Assembly: GCA_029287755.1 (NCBI GenBank)
Contig: JARFQM010000053.1
Location: 1-5,101 of the forward strand
DNA length: 5,101 bases
Direction of reading: 5' to 3'
Source: Desulfofustis sp.
Lineage (GTDB): Bacteria; Desulfobacterota; Desulfobulbia; Desulfobulbales; Desulfocapsaceae
The translations under genes were made by a program, and so were the position numbers. The stretch's first letter is position 1. Each line of letters starts with the position of its first letter. Below the pieces are notes generated by a model. It saw only the letters and a program-made list of their open reading frames with translations, ran no database searches and was not told where the DNA came from. Shown in pieces: positions 1-4,612 of this stretch.

Positions 1-1
1 C

Positions 2-202
2 CTGCCAGGGGCCTCTTTCGGTCGCCCTGACCACGAGTTGACAACCCGGCTTGCGCTGGTCGACTTTGACGGGGCAAAAGCACTCTCCACCTCTGAACGC
101 TACCCGCTGAGCGAACCGCTGCCGGATAATTTTTTGCAGAAGTGCTGTTTCAAGGTTGTCGAAGCGATTGACCGGCTCTGTGACTGGGTCAATGACCATT
201 GA
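2..202 (+). CDS. Class I aminotransferase, second copy, C-terminal fragment (cut by left edge)
   Basis: The reading frame is open from base 2 to a TGA at 200-202 and gives 66 residues. They correspond to residues 366-431 of the complete minus-strand aminotransferase at 826-2139. By hand alignment 56 of 66 residues are identical and about 24 of 198 bases differ, with no gaps. The fragment covers the end of the PLP-fold small domain, including the LTTRLAL segment whose Arg normally binds the substrate carboxylate in fold-type I aminotransferases. The start and catalytic lysine lie outside the window, so whether the whole gene is intact is unknown. The stop falls six codons before that of the other copy; after it, bases 206-221 still resemble the partner's last codons (AAG TTT GG), so the tail was probably shortened by a base change in a Leu codon (TTA in the partner, TGA here). 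The gene faces the other copy tail to tail. Confidence 0.9.
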   Translation: MPGASFGRPDHELTTRLALVDFDGAKALSTSERYPLSEPLPDNFLQKCCFKVVEAIDRLCDWVNDH

Positions 203-259
203 CCCAACAAGTTTGGCGTAAAAGGGAGCCAGAAGGTTTCCCAGGCTACAATATAGAGA

Positions 260-296
260 GGGCAACAGATGGTTCATCGGTTGCCCTTTTCCTTTG
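260..296 (+). terminator. Intrinsic terminator after the plus-strand aminotransferase copy
   Basis: GGGCAAC (260-266) pairs perfectly with GTTGCCC (280-286). Inside, GAT and ATC can add three pairs. The hairpin is followed by TTTTCCTTT. It lies about 57 bp after the stop codon and is the positional and sequence counterpart of the minus-strand terminator at 745-785. Confidence 0.75.
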
Positions 297-320
297 TCCT
301 CTGGAATTCAAAAACAATAC

Positions 321-388
321 CCGGGGGTCGCGCCCCCCGACTGCGCCTTACTCTTTTACTGGCCTAAAAGAGTAAGCAGAAAAGGGCC
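321..388 (+). repeat. Hairpin-bearing terminal repeat, left end of the non-coding element
   Basis: A GGGTCGCG-type GC-rich palindromic stretch (321-339) is followed by a perfect 12-bp inverted repeat, CTTACTCTTTTA (347-358) and TAAAAGAGTAAG (365-376), with a 6-base loop CTGGCC. The block matches the reverse complement of 660-723, with a few small gaps. The general design, a GGGTCGCG stretch followed by a hairpin with an A/T-rich ACTTTT..AAAAGT stem, resembles dispersed intergenic repeats I recall from proteobacterial genomes; that resemblance is from memory and unverified. Confidence 0.75.
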
Positions 389-482
389 TGCGCTGCGCTG
401 GGCATGTCTGGCTCGTCAGGGCGGCAACTTCAATTCAGACTGGGTTATAGAACGAAATGACGACGCTACCCCCGCAGGAGCC

Positions 483-513
483 GAGGCTCTTGTGAGCCTC
501 TCCATTTGTGGAG
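483..513 (+). repeat. Two consecutive small hairpins in the centre of the inverted repeat
   Basis: GAGGCTC (483-489) pairs perfectly with GAGCCTC (494-500) across the loop TTGT. CTCCA (500-504) then pairs with TGGAG (509-513) across TTTG. The two share base 500, so they would stack nearly back to back. No T-tract follows, so they do not look like terminators. Confidence 0.5.
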
Positions 514-571
514 GGATGCAAAGGTTGTCCTGTTTTGTGGCTTTTCCCTTGTAGGTCGAACAGAAAGGTCA

Positions 572-590
572 GGCCCTTTGACACAGGGCC
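572..590 (+). repeat. Small GC-rich hairpin in the centre of the inverted repeat
   Basis: GGCCCT (572-577) pairs perfectly with AGGGCC (585-590) around a 7-base loop. It has no mirror partner on the opposite side of the axis, so it belongs to the unique centre. Confidence 0.45.
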
Positions 591-659
591 GGGTCCCCAT
601 CTCAGCAGATTATTGAAGTCACAGAAACTCGGCAGAGGAGATGCCCTCCGCAAGGAGAA

Positions 660-723
660 GGCACTTTTGCATACTTTTGTTGCCGGACAAAAGTATGGCG
701 TCTGGCGGGACGCGACCCGCAGG
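660..723 (-). repeat. Hairpin-bearing terminal repeat, right end of the non-coding element
   Basis: Read on the minus strand this block begins CCTGCGGGTCGCG and contains a perfect 11-bp inverted repeat: CATACTTTTGT (670-680) and ACAAAAGTATG (687-697), with a 6-base loop. It is the inverted partner of 321-388. The stems differ in sequence between the two ends, but each stays perfectly paired, so base changes on one side of the stem have been matched on the other. That pattern suggests selection, or a replication process, that preserves the fold. Confidence 0.75.
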
Positions 724-744
724 TTTTGCTTTTAAGAATTTAAA

Positions 745-785
745 GAAAAAACAAGGGCAACAGATTAACCCTCTTTTGCCCTTGT
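745..785 (-). terminator. Intrinsic terminator after the complete aminotransferase gene
   Basis: On the minus strand ACAAGGGCAA (785-776) pairs perfectly with TTGCCCTTGT (760-751), a 10-bp stem with a 15-base loop, followed directly by TTTTTC. It lies about 40 bp after the stop codon at 826. It is the inverted counterpart of the terminator at 260-296. Confidence 0.85.
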
Positions 786-798
786 TATGATGAAACCT

Positions 799-818
799 GG
801 GGAGCCTTTTGGCTCCCC
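799..818 (-). repeat. Stop-proximal 8-bp hairpin without T-tract
   Basis: GGGGAGCC (799-806) and GGCTCCCC (811-818) form a perfect stem with a 4-base loop (AAAA in the minus-strand transcript), beginning 7 bp after the aminotransferase stop codon. No T-run follows, so it may protect the 3' end or assist the terminator just downstream. The other arm has a decayed version at about 224-242. Confidence 0.55.
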
Positions 819-825
819 TTCGTAA

Positions 826-2139
826 TCACCCAAACTTGTCTCGTAAATGACCATTGACCCAGTCACAGAGCCTGTCGATCCCCTCGACAACCTTGAAGCA
901 GCAGTTCCCCAAAAAATCCTCCGGCAGCGGTTCGCTCACCGGGTAGCGCGCAGAGGTGGAGAGTGCTTTTGCGCCGTCAAAGTCGACCAGTGCCAGCCTG
1001 GTTGTCAACTCGTTGTCAGGGCGGCCGAAGGAGGTCCCGGGCAGGAGCGCCACTCCGGTCTGCTCGAGGATTTTTTCGCACATCTCGGTCGAGGTGCTGA
1101 TACCGCGTGCCGCGAGCTTGTCCTTGAGCGGCGTGAAGTCCGGGAAGATGTAAAACGCCCCCTGCGGCGGTGCGACCATCGCACCTTTGGCGGCCAACTG
1201 GCCGCAGACGTGGTCAGAAAGGGCCTTGAGGATGCGCCTCGAGTGGCTCAGGTATTCCTCAATGCGGGGGCCTCCCCGAAAAGCCCTGACTGCAGCATAC
1301 TGTATCGGCGCGCTGGTCGCGGTAAAGGTTTCACTCGAAACGGCAGCCATCCCTTCGAGGAGCCAGTGCAGCGCCGCCGGGAAAGCGAATGTGCCGAGTC
1401 GCCAGCCGCCGGCGCCACACCACTTGCTCAGGCCGCTGCTTATAATGGTCCCTTCCGGGTAGTGCCTGGCGATAGAGGTATGCGTGCCTTCGAAGTTGAG
1501 TTCACCGTAAATCTCGTCGGAAAGAAGGATGATTTTATACTTTCTGGCGATCTCTGCCAGGGCCTTTAACTCATCGTCGGTATAGCTGCAACCGGTCGGG
1601 TTGTTGGGGTAGTTGAGGATGACGATGCGTGGCTTGGTCGGATCCTTTCGACACAATTTATCCAGCTCCTCCGGCGTCAACAGCCAGCGGTTGTCACGAT
1701 GGGTCGGCAGCCAGTAGACATGCCTGCCGATGATATGAGCCTGCGGTGCGTAGGAGACCCAACTCGGTGTTGGAATGAGCAGGTCGCCGTAATAGGCCAG
1801 TTGCAAAATAAACATCAGCTCTTTCGAACCGGGGCCGACCAGGATATTCTCAGGACGAAAATTGAGGTTCTGGGTCCGCTGATAATATCCAACCACGGCC
1901 TGCTGCAAGGCAGGAAGTCCGCGTACCGGGAGGTAATCCTTCTGATGGGCGTTGGCCTGAAGCTCCTCAACGACCGGGAGAGGCACCGGGAAGGGTGATT
2001 GGCCCAGGCCCATTTTGTAGACCTGTCGGCCGTCGGCTATCAGCGTGTTGCTGAGTTCGTTAATGCCAAGGGTTGCCGAGACCGGCAGCCCGCGGACATT
2101 CAGGTTGAGATGTTTTTCAAAGTAGTTCTGTTGATTCAT
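826..2139 (-). CDS. PLP-dependent class I/II aminotransferase (aspartate aminotransferase-like)
   Basis: The 437-residue product is a cytoplasmic fold-type I aminotransferase, which moves an amino group between an amino acid and a 2-oxo acid using pyridoxal phosphate. Visible motifs in order: the N-terminal GLGQSPFP segment (about 44-51); Trp127 and Tyr130 in PSWVSY near the cofactor ring; Asn180 in NYPNNPTG (176-183); Asp208 and Tyr211 in DEIY; the Schiff-base Lys239 in SGLSKW; Arg247 in GGWRLG; and Arg381 in LTTRLAL, the usual carboxylate-binding arginine. All expected catalytic residues are present. The family is typically about 390-410 residues; the excess is mainly a segment at about 390-420 before the last helix. 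The ATG at 2139 has a strong upstream GGAGGT. The gene follows a GntR regulator after 33 bp and is probably cotranscribed with it. The donor amino acid cannot be decided from sequence. A paralogue fragment lies tail to tail at 2-202. Confidence 0.93.
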   Translation of the reverse strand: MNQQNYFEKHLNLNVRGLPVSATLGINELSNTLIADGRQVYKMGLGQSPFPVPLPVVEELQANAHQKDYLPVRGLPALQQAVVGYYQRTQNLNFRPENILVGPGSKELMFILQLAYYGDLLIPTPSWVSYAPQAHIIGRHVYWLPTHRDNRWLLTPEELDKLCRKDPTKPRIVILNYPNNPTGCSYTDDELKALAEIARKYKIILLSDEIYGELNFEGTHTSIARHYPEGTIISSGLSKWCGAGGWRLGTFAFPAALHWLLEGMAAVSSETFTATSAPIQYAAVRAFRGGPRIEEYLSHSRRILKALSDHVCGQLAAKGAMVAPPQGAFYIFPDFTPLKDKLAARGISTSTEMCEKILEQTGVALLPGTSFGRPDNELTTRLALVDFDGAKALSTSARYPVSEPLPEDFLGNCCFKVVEGIDRLCDWVNGHLRDKFG

Positions 2140-2142
2140 TTG

Positions 2143-2148
2143 ACCTCC
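2143..2148 (-). promoter_or_regulatory. Strong Shine-Dalgarno site for the aminotransferase
   Basis: GGAGGT on the minus strand lies three bases before the ATG at 2139-2137. It is the best ribosome site in the window and fixes the start. The spacing is short but usable. Confidence 0.7.
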
Positions 2149-2172
2149 AGGTGAGAATCCCTCGTTAAAGTG

Positions 2173-2823
2173 TTAAAGTCTGGCCTCCCGCTCGACTATT
2201 TTCTGCCCTGTTTCGATATAGTGCTGTCGACTCATCATTTCGATTTTCTCCGCATCTTTCAGATGGAGCGCGTTAATAATATCCAGATGCCGATCACGGA
2301 TTTCTTCTGGGGAATAGACTCGCGACCAGTGTTTATAGAAGAGCAGGTGAAGTTTCAGGCTGAGTTGTCTGGTGAAGAGGACAATCTGGGCGTTGGTGCA
2401 ATGAGAAAAAAGCTCCTCGTGAAATTGTTGGCCAATGTCGATCAGCGCCTTATGTTTTCCCTGGCGGGCATAGGTCTCCATTTTGTGCGCCATCTCCTCA
2501 AGACGAGCGAGGTCATTGGCTGTAAAATTATTGATGCCCTGGGCGACAGAGAATCCTTCCAGAACGCCGCGGGCGACGTAGCTGTCGGTAATCTCTTTAG
2601 AGGTGAGGGCGGCAACGAAATTGCCGACCTGGGGACGATAGACAAGTAAGCCGGAACTGACCATATCTGCAAGAGCCTCGCGAATCGGTGCGCGGCTGAT
2701 GCCAAGCTCTTTGGCCAGGTGGCTTTCAAGGATTTTTTCACCCGCCCGGTAACGGTTCTCCCGCATACCATCGTAAAGGTATTTTATGACGTGGTCTTTG
2801 TAGGTTGAACGTTCTATTGCCAT
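2173..2823 (-). CDS. GntR-family transcriptional regulator, FadR (FCD) subfamily
   Basis: The 216-residue product has an N-terminal winged helix-turn-helix (about 1-72), with the typical GntR run LESHLAKELGISRAPIREAL (32-51) followed by a GLLVYRPQVGNFVA wing. A helical FCD ligand-binding domain (about 76-210) follows, with His135 in FHEELF, His179 in DRHLDII and His201 in RQHY at the usual metal/ligand positions. The Asp normally four residues before the first His is Gly131 here. Members of this subfamily usually respond to small organic acids and often repress their own operon. I chose the ATG at 2823 because the family domain starts there; an upstream in-frame ATG at 2868 would add 15 residues (231 aa) but overlaps the candidate operator, and neither has a strong ribosome site. 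A further in-frame opening to 3090 is non-coding. The aminotransferase starts 33 bp downstream, so it is the likely target. Confidence 0.9.
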   Translation of the reverse strand: MAIERSTYKDHVIKYLYDGMRENRYRAGEKILESHLAKELGISRAPIREALADMVSSGLLVYRPQVGNFVAALTSKEITDSYVARGVLEGFSVAQGINNFTANDLARLEEMAHKMETYARQGKHKALIDIGQQFHEELFSHCTNAQIVLFTRQLSLKLHLLFYKHWSRVYSPEEIRDRHLDIINALHLKDAEKIEMMSRQHYIETGQKIVEREARL

Positions 2824-2853
2824 AATCTTCTCTGGCCCCAATAATTGTAGATT

Positions 2854-2869
2854 GTCGAATGTCGACATT
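2854..2869. promoter_or_regulatory. Palindromic candidate operator for the GntR regulator
   Basis: AATGTCGACATT (2858-2869) is a perfect 12-bp palindrome. It overlaps a second perfect inverted repeat, GTCGA-ATG-TCGAC (2854-2866). The form GT-N2-AC inside an A/T-flanked dyad fits the loose GT(N)xAC pattern known for GntR regulators. It lies about 35 bp before the regulator's ATG, where an autoregulatory site would be expected. Confidence 0.5.
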
Positions 2870-2896
2870 ATGTGTCTTGTAAAAAAAATGCAACAA
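2867..2896 (-). promoter_or_regulatory. Possible promoter of the regulator-aminotransferase unit
   Basis: On the minus strand CATAAT (2872-2867) could be a -10 box. TTGTTG (2896-2891, 18-base gap) or TTGCAT (2893-2888, 15-base gap) could be the -35 box; a run of eight T lies between. The match is only fair. If correct, the candidate operator covers the -10 box and the start of transcription. Confidence 0.3.
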
Positions 2897-3059
2897 AAAA
2901 TACCAGTGACTGAGTACATATGACGTCTGCTGGTTCTGTCCAACCGAGATGATCCTGCCATGATCCTGGCGACCCTGGTGGTTGCGATGGCCATGCCTGA
3001 ACGGAAACGTAACCTCTCCAACAAGTAACCACACCTTCTCGATAACCGTGCTAACAGAA

Positions 3060-3090
3060 ATGGCCACCCGGCAATAAACCGGATGGCCAT
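3060..3090 (-). terminator. Terminator hairpin after lpdA, possibly bidirectional
   Basis: On the minus strand ATGGCCATCCGG (3090-3079) pairs over 12 bp, with one G-U pair, to CCGGGTGGCCAT (3071-3060) around a 7-base loop, followed by TTTCTGTT. It starts 57 bp after the lpdA stop. On the plus strand the same hairpin has one mismatch and is followed by CAGTTTTTG, a better T-run, so it could also end transcription coming from the left. Confidence 0.65.
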
Positions 3091-3146
3091 CAGTTTTTGA
3101 GAAAATCAGCTCGCCAAGCATGGGTCAACCAGTGGCAACTGATCGC

Positions 3147-4556
3147 TTATCCATGGACGGCCTTGCCAAATGCACCGAGTGCTGCCTCCTTGAAGGCCTC
3201 GCTCAGGGTCGGGTGGGCATGCATGGTCAGCGCCACATCTTCGATACTGCCGCCAAACGACATAACAGTGACCGCTTCACTGATCAGTTCCGAAGCGCAG
3301 GGCCCGATGATGTGCACGCCGAGTATCCGGCCGCTGTCCGGGTTGGCCAGGACCTTGACGAAGCCGTCGGCATTGTCCATGGCGCGGGCGCGACCGCTGG
3401 CCATGAACGGAAAGCGACCGACCTTGTAAGCTGTCCCCTGATCTTTGAGTTGCGCTTCAGTGGGACCGATTGACGCTGCCTCGGGGTGGGTGTAGACAAC
3501 GCCGGGGATCAGGTTGTAGTCGACGACAGGGTTTTCTCCGGCGAACCGCTCGGCGAGGACAACAGCTTCGTCCATCGCCTTGTGGGCGAGCATCGGGCCG
3601 TGGATCAGGTCGCCGATAGCGTAGATATTCGCTGCGCTGGTCTGGTAGTTGTCATCGACGATGATGCGTCCGGTTTCATCAAGCTTGACGCCTGCTTCGT
3701 CGAGGGCCAGACCATCCGTGCACGGTTTGCGTCCGGCCGCGACCAGTACCTTGTCGCAGGCAAGGGTCTGTTCAATCTTGCCCTCCAGCTTGAGGGTAAC
3801 CCCGCTGTCGCCTGTTTCCATGCTGGCGACTTTGGTGCCGACATGAATGACCATCCCTTGTTTCTGCAAGCTCTTCAGCAGTGCTTCGGTAACTTCCTGA
3901 TCGGTGCCCGGCAACATCTTCTCCAGCATTTCCACCACGGTAACCTTCGCGCCCAGCCGCAGCCAGACCGAACCGAGCTCCAGGCCGATATAGCCGCCAC
4001 CGATCACGACCAGATGTTCCGGGACTGTGTCGTAACCAAGGGCATCCCGGGCCTGGCCAACCTGCTTGCCGTCCTGGGGCAGGCTGGGAATGTCGACAGC
4101 CACACTGCCGGTCGCCAGCAGAATGCGCTTGCCCTGCAGGGTCTGCTCTCCTGCTTCGGATGTCGCAACGACTTGCAGAGGGCCCTCGGCTGAAGGGGTG
4201 CCAAGTCGGCCTGTGCCGGTGACCAGGGTGATCTTGTTCTTCTTGAACAGGCTGGCAATGCCCCGGGTCAGGCGGGTGATGATCTCTTCCTTGCGCTGCA
4301 TCATCTTGCCAAGGTCCAGTGACGGCGGGTTCACCAGGATACCATGTCCGGCGAACTTGTCGCGGGCCTGGACAAAGAGTTCGCTGGAATCGAGCAGCGC
4401 CTTGCTCGGAATGCATCCCTCGTTGAGGCAGGTGCCGCCGAGGGCGTTGCGCTTTTCGATGACGGCGACGCTAGAGCCGAGCTGTGCGGCACGGATTGCT
4501 GCAACATAGCCACCGGGGCCGCCACCGATAACGATCAGGTCGTAAACATTACTCAT
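3147..4556 (-). CDS. lpdA: Dihydrolipoamide dehydrogenase (E3)
   Basis: The 469-residue flavoprotein reoxidises the dihydrolipoyl groups of 2-oxo acid dehydrogenase complexes and passes electrons through FAD to NAD+. Visible features: the FAD-binding GGGPGG at 11-16; the redox-active disulfide Cys43-Cys48 in GGTCLNEGCIPSK; ATGS at 148-151; the NAD-binding GGGYIG at 186-191, with Glu209 at the end of the next strand, typical of NAD rather than NADP use; the second FAD contact AIGD at 313-316; and the interface active-site pair His448 and Glu453 in HAHPTLSE. Length and all catalytic residues are normal for the family. The ATG at 4556 has GGAG six bases upstream, inside the loop of a small hairpin. 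The gene follows sucB after 56 bp in the same direction, so this E3 most likely serves the 2-oxoglutarate dehydrogenase complex, though E3 is often shared. Confidence 0.96.
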   Translation of the reverse strand: MSNVYDLIVIGGGPGGYVAAIRAAQLGSSVAVIEKRNALGGTCLNEGCIPSKALLDSSELFVQARDKFAGHGILVNPPSLDLGKMMQRKEEIITRLTRGIASLFKKNKITLVTGTGRLGTPSAEGPLQVVATSEAGEQTLQGKRILLATGSVAVDIPSLPQDGKQVGQARDALGYDTVPEHLVVIGGGYIGLELGSVWLRLGAKVTVVEMLEKMLPGTDQEVTEALLKSLQKQGMVIHVGTKVASMETGDSGVTLKLEGKIEQTLACDKVLVAAGRKPCTDGLALDEAGVKLDETGRIIVDDNYQTSAANIYAIGDLIHGPMLAHKAMDEAVVLAERFAGENPVVDYNLIPGVVYTHPEAASIGPTEAQLKDQGTAYKVGRFPFMASGRARAMDNADGFVKVLANPDSGRILGVHIIGPCASELISEAVTVMSFGGSIEDVALTMHAHPTLSEAFKEAALGAFGKAVHG

Positions 4557-4573
4557 AATTTGCTCCGCAAATT
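4557..4573 (-). promoter_or_regulatory. Perfect hairpin presenting the lpdA ribosome-binding site
   Basis: On the minus strand AATTTGC (4573-4567) and GCAAATT (4563-4557) form a perfect 7-bp stem around the triloop GGA, ending directly at the lpdA ATG. The Shine-Dalgarno GGAG is the loop plus the first stem base. The stem is A/U-rich and only moderately stable, so it could either present or partly hide the site. Confidence 0.5.
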
Positions 4574-4576
4574 AGC

Positions 4577-4604
4577 AGCGCGAAACGCGGAGTGCGAAAC
4601 GCGG
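4577..4604. repeat. Two tandem 14-bp repeats in the sucB-lpdA spacer
   Basis: AGCGCGAAACGCGG (4577-4590) is followed immediately by AGTGCGAAACGCGG (4591-4604), which differs at one base. The first unit contains CGCG-AAA-CGCG and can itself fold. With the adjacent hairpin at 4557-4573 the repeats fill most of the 56-bp spacer. Confidence 0.7.
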
Positions 4605-4612
4605 AAAATCAA

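Larger units (their letters stand above)
2..434 (+). repeat. Left arm of a large imperfect inverted repeat
   Basis: This arm matches the reverse complement of about 612-1044. Anchor pairs include CTG at 2 with 1044, the AAGTTTGG tail at about 208-215 with 831-838, the hairpins at 347-376 with 670-697, GGGCAT at 400-405 with 641-646, and ACTTCAAT at 427-434 with 612-619. In each case the coordinates sum to about 1046, so there is little net length change. Similarity is high in the coding part (about 88 percent by hand count) and lower but clear in the non-coding part. The arm probably continues left of the window, since the gene copy is cut there. Confidence 0.85.
203..825. other. Gene-free spacer between the two tail-to-tail aminotransferase genes
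   Basis: I find no convincing gene in these 620 bases. They hold the two terminators, the paired hairpin repeats and a unique centre (about 435-611). Short open frames exist on both strands (for example 294-554 on the plus strand from a TTG, and 435-653 on the minus strand), but they overlap each other and the hairpins, have no clear ribosome site, and show no recognisable domain. They are best read as chance translations of a structured repeat. Confidence 0.7.
612..1044 (-). repeat. Right arm of the large imperfect inverted repeat
   Basis: This is the counterpart of the left arm. It contains the non-coding hairpin repeat (about 641-723), the terminator (745-785), a second hairpin (799-818) and the 3' end of the complete aminotransferase gene. 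How far it extends past 1044 into the gene cannot be seen, because the left arm is cut at base 1. Confidence 0.85.
2824..3146. other. Intergenic region between lpdA and the GntR gene
   Basis: These 323 bases contain the lpdA terminator (3060-3090), the candidate operator and promoter of the GntR gene, and no convincing gene. On the plus strand a 22-codon frame (ATG at 2960, TAA at 3026-3028) encodes a short hydrophobic start followed by a basic tail; it lacks a clear ribosome site and is not called as a gene. A near-perfect tandem pair, ATGATCCTGCC/ATGATCCTGGC, lies at 2949-2970. Confidence 0.6.

Noticed and set aside
294..554. 86-residue frame starting with TTG in the spacer between the aminotransferase copies
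   Set aside because: It begins inside the terminator T-run and runs through the hairpin repeats, with no ribosome site or domain. Overlapping frames on the other strand are just as open, so it is most likely a chance reading of the repeat.
203..825. CRISPR array or tRNA/rRNA gene in the gene-free spacer
   Set aside because: There are no regularly spaced direct repeats and no cloverleaf or rRNA-like sequence; the repeats present are inverted, not direct.
847..1569. 240-residue plus-strand open frame opposite the aminotransferase gene
   Set aside because: It lies antisense to a gene with complete catalytic motifs, has low-complexity Arg/Gly/Ala-rich content, and shows no domain or ribosome site.
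2824..3090. N-terminal extension of the GntR regulator by 89 residues
   Set aside because: The extension has no family similarity, crosses the candidate promoter, operator and lpdA terminator, and would make the protein far longer than its family.
4088..4098. Further copy of the AATGTCGACA sequence inside lpdA as a second operator
   Set aside because: It is not a full palindrome, it encodes the conserved lpdA frame (VDIP region), and it is far from any promoter. GTCGAC hexamers occur by chance several times in the window.
3486..4193. 235-residue plus-strand open frame opposite lpdA
   Set aside because: It is a typical antisense shadow of a GC-rich gene; the lpdA frame carries every family motif across the same bases.
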